Assembly: GCA_963843275.1 (NCBI GenBank)
Contig: CAWJJM010000012.1
Span: 62,001-126,000 of the forward strand
Reading direction: 5' to 3'
DNA: 64,000 bases
From: CAWJJM01 sp963843275
GTDB lineage: Bacteria; Acidobacteriota; Thermoanaerobaculia; Multivoradales; JBCCEF01
This document shows, in pieces, positions 52,316-60,783 of the stretch (position 1 is its first letter; the number at the start of each line of letters is the position of its first letter). The position numbers and the translations under genes are program-made. The notes beneath the pieces were generated by a model. It saw only the letters and a list, made by a program, of their open reading frames with translations. It searched no databases and was not told where the DNA came from.

Positions 52316-53080
52316 TCAGGTCACCACGTAGAAGAGCTTGGTCAGGAAGAAGTCCGAGACCAGGACGAGGACCGCGGCGAGCACCACCGTGCGGGTCGTC
52401 GCCCGGCCCACGCCGTCGGCGCCGCCCTCGGCGGAGAAGCCATTGTAGCAGGCGACCACGGCGATGAAGTAGCCGAAGAACACCGACTTGCCGAGGCCGC
52501 TGCCGACGTCGGCGAGGGTCAGCGAGGACATCACGTCGTTGAGGTAGAGGCCGGGGGCGAGCTGGAGCTGGAAGATGGCCACCACCAGGCCGCCGAGGAT
52601 GCCGGCCAGGTCGCCGAGGACGGTCAGCGCCGGCACCATCACCAGGCAGGCGACCAGGCGGGGGACGACCAGCTTCTTGACCGGGTCGGAGGCCATCGAG
52701 CGCAGTGCGGCGATCTGCTCGGTGACGCTCATGGTGCCGATCTCGGCGGTCATGCCGGCGCCGATCCGCCCTCCCACCACGAGGGCGACGAGGACCGGCG
52801 ACAGCTCGCGGACCAGCGACTTCGAGACCACCGTGCCGATGTAGTACTTGATCCCCAGACTGGGCAGCGACAGCGCGGTCTGCAGCGCCATCACCATGCC
52901 GGTGAAGAGGGTGGTGACCGCCGCCACCCCCAGCGAGCGGACCCCGATCTGCTCCATCTGGTCGATCCACAGCCCGACCTCCCAGCGCGGCCGGACCAGG
53001 GCCGCGAAGGCGCGGCCGCTGAGGACGGCGAGCCCTCCGGCGGTGCGCACGAACGAGCGCAGGGAGTCCATCGGCGTCAC
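52316..53080 (-). CDS. mlaE: Mla-type ABC transporter permease
   Basis: 254-residue MlaE permease with about five TM helices; conserved elements FTGMVMALQTA, VVGGRIGAGMTAEIGTM and AALRSMASDPVKKLVVPR are present. ATGs at 53080 and 53071 are both in frame; the overlap with the upstream stop (ATGA) supports 53080. Forms the lipid-conducting core with MlaF and MlaD. Confidence 0.95.
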   Translation of the reverse strand: MTPMDSLRSFVRTAGGLAVLSGRAFAALVRPRWEVGLWIDQMEQIGVRSLGVAAVTTLFTGMVMALQTALSLPSLGIKYYIGTVVSKSLVRELSPVLVALVVGGRIGAGMTAEIGTMSVTEQIAALRSMASDPVKKLVVPRLVACLVMVPALTVLGDLAGILGGLVVAIFQLQLAPGLYLNDVMSSLTLADVGSGLGKSVFFGYFIAVVACYNGFSAEGGADGVGRATTRTVVLAAVLVLVSDFFLTKLFYVVT

Positions 53081-53484
53081 CCGCGCAGCGGCTGGTAGAA
53101 GACGGTGTGGGCGACGGCGAAGAGGGCCTCCGCGATGGCGGCGCCCCAGAGCGCGGCGAGGGCCGGGTCGCGGCCCGCGGCCAGCCCCAGGGCGCAGGCG
53201 CCGGCCAGCCGCCCGGCCACCGCCACCCGGATGTTGCCGCTGTAGCGGCGCGGGTCCTGCGCCGCCAGCAGGTACATGCCGGCGAGCATCGTCAGCGCCA
53301 CGGCGAGCAGCCAGAGGGTGAAACGGTGTGTGGGGAGCGGCAGCTCGGACCAGCTCGCCAGGTGGCGCGGCGCGGCGACCAGCAGCAGCGCCAACACGGT
53401 GTTGTAGACGGCGCCGACGGCGAGGCTGGCCCGCAGCAGCCGGAGGAAGCGGAAACGGCGTGCGAACCGGTCCAGATCGGGCAT
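53077..53484 (-). CDS. Small four-TM membrane protein
   Basis: 135 residues with four hydrophobic segments: LAVGAVYNTVLALLLVAA, FTLWLLAVALTMLAGMYLLA, VAVAGRLAGACALGLAA and LAALWGAAIAEALFAVAHTV. Not recognised. It heads the mla/UDP-sugar operon and its stop overlaps the mlaE start (ATGA), so it may be an accessory subunit of the transporter. Confidence 0.7.
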   Translation of the reverse strand: MPDLDRFARRFRFLRLLRASLAVGAVYNTVLALLLVAAPRHLASWSELPLPTHRFTLWLLAVALTMLAGMYLLAAQDPRRYSGNIRVAVAGRLAGACALGLAAGRDPALAALWGAAIAEALFAVAHTVFYQPLRG

Positions 53485-53540
53485 CGGAGGAGGATCTTAC
53501 TGTACGCCCCGCCCCCCGCCGGCCCCGACGTCGGGGCGCC

Positions 53541-53638
53541 GGTGCGGACCCTCACCCGGGGCGTGCGTCGGGTTCGCCCCAGGCCTTCCGAGCGAGCAGC
53601 GACGCCGGCCGCGGGTGCGAACCGTCACCTAGGGCGTG
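53541..53638. repeat. Decayed tandem copy flanking the structured repeat
   Basis: A 25-bp direct repeat, 53541-53565 and 53614-53638, matches at about 21 of 25 positions. Between the two is GAGCGAGCAGCGACGCCG (53590-53607), which matches the distal core of the structured element, but the inner hairpin is gone. This looks like the remnant of a second element inserted in tandem with the intact copy. Confidence 0.5.
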
Positions 53639-53754
53639 GAGGCGGGGGGAGATGCAAGGAGCGCGCAGCGAGCGCGAGTGAGGCGTACATCAGTACGCCG
53701 CAGCGAGAGCGAGCAAGCGCGACGCCGCAGATCCCCCCGCATCCGCGCCCTAGG
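53628..53754 (-). repeat. Structured stop-codon-anchored repeat, copy 2
   Basis: 127-bp inverted repeat. Outer arms 53628-53655 and 53727-53754 start and end with CCTAGGGCG / CGCCCTAGG and continue with matching G/C runs. Inside: GATGCAAGGAGCGCG (53651-53665), inner hairpin GGCGTAC-ATCA-GTACGCC (53682-53699) and GCGACGCCGCAG. The right arm contains the TAG of the cyclic-nucleotide/TPR gene (53750-53752). Same orientation relative to the host gene as copy 1. Confidence 0.8.
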
Positions 53755-55516
53755 CGGTGCGGGTCTCGGCCTGGCCACCGGCCAGGATCCGCCAGCCGAC
53801 CACCTTCTCGTCGATCTCGCGCAGCCGGTCGGCCAGCAGGCGGCAGAGCAGGCGCAGGAACTCCAGGGCCGCGGCGGCGTCGAGCGACAGCACCTCGCGC
53901 ACCCGCGCCTCGTCGAGCGCCAGCACCGTCACCGGGCCGCCGTGGGCGCGGGCGTCGGCGGAGCGCGGCTCGCCGTCGACCAGCGCCATCTCGCCGAAGA
54001 AGTCGCCCCGCTCGAGGATGGCGAGCGCCTCCTCGCCGCCGCCGGGGATGAACTTGCCGATCATGACCCGGCCCTCGACGACGACGAACATCTCGTGGCC
54101 CGGGTCGCCCTCCTGGAACAGGAAGGCACCGTCGGGGAAGCGTCGCTCCGCCGAGAAGGTGGCGAGGGTCATCAGCTCGCGGCGCGACAGCCCCTGCTCG
54201 CGGAACAGGCGGATCTTGTCGCTCGAGTCCACGGTCACGCTGTCGGCGAGCGCGTGCTGGGGGCGGCGCAGGCGGAGGAAGTTCTCCGGCACCGCGCCGG
54301 GGTCGAAGAAGCTCTGCAGCTGCTGGTTGGTGGAGCGGAGTTTGCGGGCCAGGTCGTGCCAGAAGGACCAGTAGAGCTGCATCGCGAGCTCGGGGCGGTC
54401 CTCGAGCAGGCGCTCGAGCACCGCGGCGTCGAAGCGGTAGAGCTGCAGCGGCGCCGCGGCCACGGCGTCGCCGGAACGTTCGTTGCCGGTGACGAAACCG
54501 GCCTCGCCGAAGAGCTGCCCGGCGCCGGCCGTGCCGAGGGTGAAGGTGCCGTACGAGGTCGAGCGCTGGATCAGCACCTCGCCGCGCGCCACCAGGTACA
54601 GGTCGCGCTCCGGGTCGCGGTGGCGGAACACCGTGGCGCCGACGTCGTAGACCTCCTCCTCGGCGGCGCGGGTGAGCTGGAAGACCTGCTCGTCGCTGAG
54701 GTGGGAGAAGACCTTGAGCCGGCGCAGGCGCGCGGCCAGGGCGATGCGGCCGCCGGGCCGGCGGTGGGCCGGCGCGCCGACGGTGGCGCCGACCCGGACC
54801 AGCCCCTCCTCCTCGAGGAAGCGCTCGCGCCGCCACTGCAGGCGGTCGAAGGCGGTGTGGAGCTGCTGCTGGCGCTCGCGGAAGACGCGGCCGAGCTCGC
54901 GGCTGCCCCAGCCGAGGATCTGGCGCAGCGTCCGCACGCGCCGGCGCAGCCGCTCGGCGGCCTCCTCGTCGGCGTCGTTGACCAGCAGGAAGGCGTGGAT
55001 GGTGGCGGCGACCGCCGCCTCCCGGCGGCCGCGCTCGAACTCGACCCGGCCGAGCAGCTCGGCGGTTTCGCGGTCGAACGGGTTCCAGCGCAGGGCGACG
55101 CCGAGCTCGGCGGCGGCCTCGTCGAGCCGGCGACGGCGGAACTGGATGCGGCCGGCGAGCTTGGGGGCGCCGGGGTCGGCCGGCGACTTGGCCTTGGCCA
55201 CCTCCAGGCACTCGACGGCCTGGGCGTGCTGTCCCTTCTCGGCGTAGAGATGCGCCAGGCCCAGGAAGTGGGCGGCGTCGATGGCGTCGCGCCGGAGCTG
55301 CTCGCGCAGCAGCTCGCGGGGGCCGCGGTGGCCCGCCGAGCTCCGGTCGAGGCGGCGTACCTCGGCGAGCTCTTCGCGCAGCTCGGGGTCGTCCGGCCGC
55401 TCGGCGAGCGCCGCCGCCAGCAGGTCGGCGGCCTCGGCGTAGCGGTGGCGCTCCCGGAAGCCGCGCGCCAGGCGCCTGAGCTCGCGCAGGTCTCGCTGGG
55501 GGAAGGTATCGTCCAT
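53750..55516 (-). CDS. TPR protein with two cyclic-nucleotide-binding domains
   Basis: 588 residues. Residues ~5-200 are TPR-like helices (RYAEAADLLAAALAERPDD, GQHAQAVECLEVAKAK). The first cNMP roll (about 265-380) has LFGEAGFVTGNERSGDAVA; the second (about 455-575) has FFGEMALVDGEPRSADARA, with the phosphate-binding Glu and Arg of true nucleotide-binding cassettes. No HTH or TM segment is present, so it may relay cAMP/cGMP-type signals by protein contact. ATG 55516 follows GAGGTGG. Divergent from another small TPR gene. Confidence 0.85.
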   Translation of the reverse strand: MDDTFPQRDLRELRRLARGFRERHRYAEAADLLAAALAERPDDPELREELAEVRRLDRSSAGHRGPRELLREQLRRDAIDAAHFLGLAHLYAEKGQHAQAVECLEVAKAKSPADPGAPKLAGRIQFRRRRLDEAAAELGVALRWNPFDRETAELLGRVEFERGRREAAVAATIHAFLLVNDADEEAAERLRRRVRTLRQILGWGSRELGRVFRERQQQLHTAFDRLQWRRERFLEEEGLVRVGATVGAPAHRRPGGRIALAARLRRLKVFSHLSDEQVFQLTRAAEEEVYDVGATVFRHRDPERDLYLVARGEVLIQRSTSYGTFTLGTAGAGQLFGEAGFVTGNERSGDAVAAAPLQLYRFDAAVLERLLEDRPELAMQLYWSFWHDLARKLRSTNQQLQSFFDPGAVPENFLRLRRPQHALADSVTVDSSDKIRLFREQGLSRRELMTLATFSAERRFPDGAFLFQEGDPGHEMFVVVEGRVMIGKFIPGGGEEALAILERGDFFGEMALVDGEPRSADARAHGGPVTVLALDEARVREVLSLDAAAALEFLRLLCRLLADRLREIDEKVVGWRILAGGQAETRTA

Positions 55517-55578
55517 CGGGCCACCTCGGCGGCCGGCCGGGGAGGGAATGCGAAGTTTAGCACGCAGGGGCGGCACGA

Positions 55579-55607
55579 TTGCGCCTCCGGGACGGCGTCG
55601 TTACAAT
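55579..55607 (+). promoter_or_regulatory. Sigma70-type promoter of a probable leaderless gene
   Basis: TTGCGC (55579-55584) and TACAAT (55602-55607) separated by 17 nt. The -10 ends 8 nt before the ATG of the small TPR gene, so the transcript would begin at or within a base or two of the start codon. Confidence 0.65.
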
Positions 55608-55615
55608 CATCGACG

Positions 55616-56095
55616 ATGCTCGATGGATCAGGGGGCAGCGGCGCCGTGGTCCACGGCGCCGCCGATCTCGACGCGGCGGTCGGCCTGTGCCGGCTGGGAC
55701 ACTGGGAGCGCGGCCTCCCGGTGCTGTCGCGGCTCGCCGAGGGCGGGGCGCGGCTGTCCAGCCTCGGCTACTCCTACCTCGGGTACGGCGTGGCGCTGAA
55801 GCACCGCAAGGTCCAGGAGGGCCGCCGACTGTGCCAGCACGCGGTGCAGCTCGAGTTCTACCAGCCCGAGAACCTGCTCAACCTGGCGCGCGTCGAGCTG
55901 CTGGCGGGCAACCGGCGCGGCGCCCACAAGGCGCTGCAGCAGGGTCTCGCGCTCGACCGCGACCACGCCGAGCTGCTCGCTCTGCGGCGGGAGATGGGTT
56001 TCCGCCGCCGCCCGGTCTTCCGCTTCCTCTCCCGCGACAACGTCCTCAACGTCCTGATCGGCCGCGTCCGGCACGCCTTCCGGCGACCGGGCTGA
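55616..56095 (+). CDS. Small TPR-like protein
   Basis: 159 residues, helical, with TPR-like segments (LCRLGHWERGLPVLSRLAEGG, YLGYGVALKHRKVQEGRRLC, LARVELLAGNRRGAHKAL) and a basic tail (FRFLSRDNVLNVLIGRVRHAF) resembling a short C-terminal hydrophobic anchor. No catalytic motif. Divergent from the cNMP/TPR gene, with a good promoter immediately upstream and no ribosome site. Function unknown. Confidence 0.72.
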   Translation: MLDGSGGSGAVVHGAADLDAAVGLCRLGHWERGLPVLSRLAEGGARLSSLGYSYLGYGVALKHRKVQEGRRLCQHAVQLEFYQPENLLNLARVELLAGNRRGAHKALQQGLALDRDHAELLALRREMGFRRRPVFRFLSRDNVLNVLIGRVRHAFRRPG

Positions 56096-56117
56096 AGCCG
56101 CCGGTCCCCGCCGCCAC

Positions 56118-58221
56118 CTACGGGCCGGCCTCCCGGACCCGCGGCAGCTCGACGTAGCTGGCCGCGTCCGGCGGGTGGTAGACGCGCTGGGTCGCCTTCC
56201 GGTAGTCCTGCGGCCGGGCGCAGAAGATGCTCGGCACGAAGGTCTGCGGGTTGCGGTCGTAGAGGGGGAACCAGCTCGACTGCACCTGCACCATGATGCG
56301 GTGCCCCGGCAGGAACACGTGGTCGGCCGTCGGCAGCGCGAAGCGGTAGGGGAGCGGGCGGTCCGGGGCGATCGGCGACGGCGTCTCCAGGCTCTCGCGG
56401 TAGCGGCCGCGGAAGATGTCCGCCGACACCATGAGCTGGTAGCCGCCCATCTCGGGCTGCGCCGCCACCTCGTCCGGGTAGACGTCGATCAGCTTGACCA
56501 CCCAGTCGCTGTCGGTGCCGCTGGTCGAGGCGACCAGGTGGGCCACCGGCCGGCCGGCGATCTTGACCGGCGCGGTGAGCGGCGCCGAGACGAAGGCGAG
56601 GACGTCGGTGCGCCCCGAGGCCTCGCGCTGGTCGCTCACCAGCCAGGTGCGCCAGGCCTCGCCGCCGTCGTGGCCGATCGGCTGCACCGGGCGCGGCAGG
56701 TAGGGGACCGGCTTGGCCGGGTCGGAGACGTACTCGTCGAAGGGCGCCTCGCCGGCCGCCGGCGGCGTCGAAGCCGGCGGCGAGGCCGGCCCGCAGGTAG
56801 AGCGGCGTCGGCTCGACGGTGCAGCCGGCGGCGCAGCCGGAGGGCCACGCGTCGAGGTGCCGCCAGCGGTTGGTGCCGGTCTCGAACGCGGTGACCGGCG
56901 ACACGTCGGACGCGCGGCGCGTCGTCCTGGAGGTAGTGGTCGAGGAAGGGGCGCAGGATGTCGCGCCGGAAGTAGAGGGCGGTGTCGCTGCCGAAGCGCA
57001 GCGCGCCGAGCGAGCTGCCGTCGCCGATCTCCTGGCCGTGGTGCCAGGGGCCCATCACCAGGAAGACCCGGTCGTTGGCGGTGTCCTTGGGCTCGAGCGC
57101 GCGGTAGACGGCGAGGGCGCCGTAGATGTCCTCCTGGTCCCACAGGCTGTGGACCAGCATCACCGGCACCGTCAGGGGCTCGGCGGCGAGCAGCCTTGTC
57201 CATCGCCTGGTCCCGCCAGAAGGCGTCGTAGCTCGGGTGCGCGAGGATCTTGCGCCAGAAGCCGACCTGCTCCAGGCCGTGCCGCCGCCCCAGCTCGCCC
57301 GGCCGAGCCCGCCTCGCAGGTAGGTGTCGTAGTCGTCGAAGTGGCTCGGTCCACCACTGGACGTCCGACTCGCGGGTCGCCTCCTGGCTCGTAGATGTAG
57401 GGCATCGTTCTGCTGGCGGAAGGCGCCGTTGTGGAACCAGTCGTCGCCGATCCAGCCGTCGACCATCGGGTTCATCGGCACCGCGACCTTGCAGCGCCGG
57501 GTGCGGGTGGACCAGCGCCATCAGCGGCAGGAAGCCGTCGTAGGAGATGCCGAGGATGCCGACCCTGCCGTTGGTCTCGGGGACGTTCTTCACCAGCCAG
57601 TCGATGGTGTCCCAGGTGTCGGTGGCGTGGTCGACCGGGGTCGGGTTCTGCGGCCCGTGCAGGGGGCGGTTCATCACGTAGTCGCCCTCGGAGCCGTACT
57701 TGCCGCGGACGTCCTGGACCACCCGGATGTAGCCGCCGCTCGACGATCACGTCGGTGGCGTTGTCGTACCCCTCGAGAATCGGGCCCAGGTGCGCGCTGT
57801 GCAGGTGGGTGGTCAGCGCGTCGGCGTCGTAGGGCGTGCGGGTGAGGAGGATCGGCGCCCGCTCCGCCCCTCTGGGCACCAGGATGACGGTGTGCAGCTT
57901 CACGCCGTCGCGCATCGGGATCATCACCTCGCGGCGCTCGTGATCGAAGCTGTCGGTGACCGGCGTGAACGTCGCCGGCGTCTCGCTGGGGAGCCCGGGG
58001 GCGCCGACGGCCGGCGGGGGGGTGGCCTGCGGCTCCCCGCGGCGCGGCGCCGCACCGGCGCCGGGCGCGGCGCCCGCCAGCAGCACCAGGGCCAGGGCCG
58101 CCGCCGCGGCGCCGGCCGTCCGGGCCGGCGGCAGGCAGCGGCGGGCGGCAGCGGCGCCGACGGGGCGCGGCGGGCGGGGAGCGGGGCCGGTCGAGCGGTC
58201 GGTGCGGGCGGCGTCGGGCAT
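56118..58221 (-). pseudogene. CocE/NonD-type hydrolase, interrupted by about nine single-base frame breaks
   Basis: Exported alpha/beta hydrolase of the CocE/NonD (X-Pro dipeptidyl-peptidase S15) family. Readable pieces in order: signal peptide and Pro-rich lead, MIPMRDGVKLHTVILVPRG, GYIRVVQDVRGKYGSEGD, nucleophile GILGISYDGFLPL, catalytic Asp region HSLWDQEDIYG, His region MGPWHHGQEIG, and the C-terminal jelly-roll domain with VASTSGTDSDWVVKLIDVYPD. Adjacent pieces are in different frames; breaks lie near 57735, 57491, 57408, 57385, 57343, 57305, 57195, 56925 and 56765. Nearly all are repaired by removing one base, often one of a doubled C or G. Sequence error is more likely than true decay because no drift is seen between breaks. 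Confidence 0.75.
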
Positions 58222-58345
58222 GGGTCCACCTCCGGGATCCGCGGGCGCCGCGGCCGTGCGGGCCCGCCGGCGGCAGAGTGTAGCGGAGCCCGGCGCCGGT
58301 ATAGGCTTTGCGTCGGCCGCCCCGCGCATGTCCGGATCGCCTCCC

Positions 58346-59966
58346 ATGACCCTCCCGGAACCCCGGAGCCCACTGCGCGCGCCGCGGCCGGCGGGACCGT
58401 GCCTGCGGCGCGGGTGGGCCGCTGCTGGCGGCGGCGCTGGTGGTCTACGGGCTGGCGCTGGCCGGCCCTCTCCCCCGCCGGCTTCCCGGAGCGTGCCGGC
58501 GCGGCGCGGGCCTGGCCCTTCCTCAGCGCCGCGCCGCTGGGGGAGGACGGCTACTACATGCTGACGGTCGCCTGGTACTGGGGCACCGGGCACGGGATCG
58601 TCTACAACGGCGGCCGCCCCACCACCGGTGTGCAGCCGCTGGCGACCGGCGTCTTCGCCGGCCTCGCCTGGATCACCCGGCTGCTGGGCGGCGACCGCTG
58701 GACCTTCGCGCGCGTCGTCCTCGGTTTCCTGGTCCTGCTGGTGGTCCCCTTCGCCCACCTGGTGGGGCGGATCGCGGAGCGCCTGGCGGCGGCGCAGGAC
58801 CGCGCCGGCGCGTACTTCTTCGCCGCCTCCGGCGCCCTGCTGCACTTCACCCTCTTCCGGATCTTCACCTACGGCCTCGAGACCGGCCTCTACCTGACCC
58901 TGTTCGCCGCCCTGGTGCTGCTCTCCTTCCGCGCCTTCGGCGGCGAGCGGTGGGGGGCGCCGGCGCGGTGGCCGCGTTCGGGGCCGTCGCCGGGCTGGTG
59001 TGGCTGGCGCGGCTGGACTTCGGCATCCCTCTCGCGGTCTTCCTCGGGCTGCTGCTGGTGGCGCGGCCGCGGCGGGTGGGGCGGCTGGTGGCCGCCGGAG
59101 CCCTGGCCGCGCTCCCGGTGGCGCTGGCGCTGCTGCGGGTCCACGCGGTGGCCGGCCGCTGGATGCCCACCTCGGGCAGTGCCGAGGCGGGGCTGGTGGC
59201 CCCCGGGGAGGCCGGGTTCCGGCTGCTCTACATGCTCAAGGCGCTCGTCGAGCAGGCCACCCCCTGGGCGTACACGCTCGAGCACGACCTGCCGTCGCTG
59301 GCCGCGGCGGCGTCCCTGGTGGCGCTGCTCGCCTGGCTCGGGCGCGCGCTGCGCCCGCCGCCGGGGCGCCCCGAGGTCCGGCTGCTGGGGGCCTGGGCCG
59401 TCGCCCTGGCGCCGCTGGTCCTCGCCTACGTGCTGTTCTTCGGGACCACCTACTTCTACGGTCGCTACGCGGCGCCCGTGGCGGTGGTGGCGCTGCCGCT
59501 GCTGGGCGCCGCGGTGGCGCGCCGGTTGGGCGCGTCGCCTCCCTGGGCGGCCCGGCTGGCGCTCCCCGCCGCCTTCGCCTTCTGGTGCGTCCTCACCCTG
59601 CACGTCGCGGGGGCCGGCAACCCGCACGCCGCGGCGGCCGGCTTCGCGGGCCGGGAGCCCTACCGCTCGGCCCGGATCGGCGCCTTCCAGAGCGGGGTGA
59701 TCGGCTACTTCAACCCCAACGTCTACAACCTCGACGGCAAGCTCGACCGCGCCGCCCTCGACGACCTCGCCGCGCACCGCATCGACCGCTACGTCGACCG
59801 GCGGCACATCGAGGTCCTGCTGGTGTGGCCGGCCGAGGTGGAACGCGAGCTCGCCCCCGGCTACCTCGCCGCCGGCTGGACCGCCTGCCGCGACCGGGTC
59901 CCCGACGGGCGGACCCTGTGCTACGCGCGCCGCGGCACGCCGGCCGCCGCGGCCCCGCGGCGCTAG
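58346..59966 (+). CDS. Polytopic membrane protein, glycosyltransferase-like, with several frame breaks
   Basis: A ~540-residue protein with about eight to ten TM helices when frames are joined (ATG 58346 to TAG 59966). Pieces: LLAAALVVYGLALAG, then DGYYMLTVAWYWGTGHGIVYNG, FARVVLGFLVLLVVPFAHLVG, FGAVAGLVWLARLDFGIPLAV, and a periplasmic C-terminus (GVIGYFNPNVYNLDGKLD). The EDGYYM / GxGxxxNGGRPTTGVQPL lead resembles GT-C-like membrane proteins with a first-loop acidic motif. Breaks lie near 58415, 58475 and 58975. I do not recognise a specific family. Confidence 0.6.
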
Positions 59967-60048
59967 AGCGGGCGGTTGGCGGCGCCGTCCGCGCCGGCGA
60001 CACCCTTGCGCGCGCGCTGCCGCCGTGAAAGAAAGGGCGGCGCGTGCC

Positions 60049-60783
60049 ATGGCCCTGCCCTCCGTCTCCCTCCCCGTCGAGCGCCTGCAGCAGCCGGACG
60101 ACCTCACCTGCGGTCCGACGGCGCTGCTGCAGACCTACCGCTACCTGGGACGGGAGGCGACGCTCGAGCGCGTGATCCGCGCCACCCGGCACAATCCCGA
60201 CGGCGGCACGCTGGCCGTGTACCTGGGCCTCTCGGCGCTCGGCGAGGGGCTGGGGGCGACGCTCTACTCGTACAACCTCGCCATCTTCGACCCCACCTGG
60301 GAGCGGCTGAGCCCGCCCGAGCTGATCGCGCGTCTCGAGGCCCGGGCCCGGGCGGTGGAGGGCGCGCGGCTGCGCCGCATCACCGGCGCCTACGCCGAGT
60401 TCCTGCGCGCCGGGGGGCGGGTGGCCTTCGACGAGATGGAGCGCCGCCTGCTGGTCGGGCTGCTGACCGCGGGCCGCCCGATCATCACCGGCCTGTCCGC
60501 CACCTACCTCTACCGCACGCCGCGCGAGGTGTACGAGGAGTACGACGACGTGCGCGGCAACCCGGTGGGCCACTTCGTCGTCATCTCGGGTTACGATCCC
60601 CTCCAGGACCGCTTCATGGTCATCGACCCGTCGCCCCACACTCCCTACAGCCCCACCGGGGTCTACCCGGTCCCGGCGGAACGGCTGATGGCCGCGATCC
60701 TGCTGGGCGACGCCACCTACGACGCCGTGCTCCTGGTGCTCGACCCCGCCGGGCACGGCCGGGCCGCGGAGGACGCGCGGTGA
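60049..60783 (+). CDS. C39-like papain-fold peptidase/amidase
   Basis: 244 residues (an upstream in-frame GTG at 60025 is also possible). The catalytic Cys motif DDLTCGPTALLQTYRYLG lies near residue 20, the His in GHFVVISGYD with Asp in FMVIDPS: the Cys-His-Asp set of C39-like domains. No signal peptide, so cytoplasmic. The GTG of the next gene overlaps its stop. Such peptidase-RimK-GCS2 neighbours belong to the amidoligase systems predicted for peptide-metabolite synthesis or processing; here it may trim, release or recycle the ligated product. Confidence 0.8.
   Translation: MALPSVSLPVERLQQPDDLTCGPTALLQTYRYLGREATLERVIRATRHNPDGGTLAVYLGLSALGEGLGATLYSYNLAIFDPTWERLSPPELIARLEARARAVEGARLRRITGAYAEFLRAGGRVAFDEMERRLLVGLLTAGRPIITGLSATYLYRTPREVYEEYDDVRGNPVGHFVVISGYDPLQDRFMVIDPSPHTPYSPTGVYPVPAERLMAAILLGDATYDAVLLVLDPAGHGRAAEDAR

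Noticed and set aside
53625..53760. Peptide-like reading frames through the structured repeat (with strings such as CGVLMYASLALAARSLHL)
   Set aside because: They arise from the inverted-repeat DNA itself and start or end inside neighbouring genes; the compensatory stem changes indicate selection on structure, not on protein.
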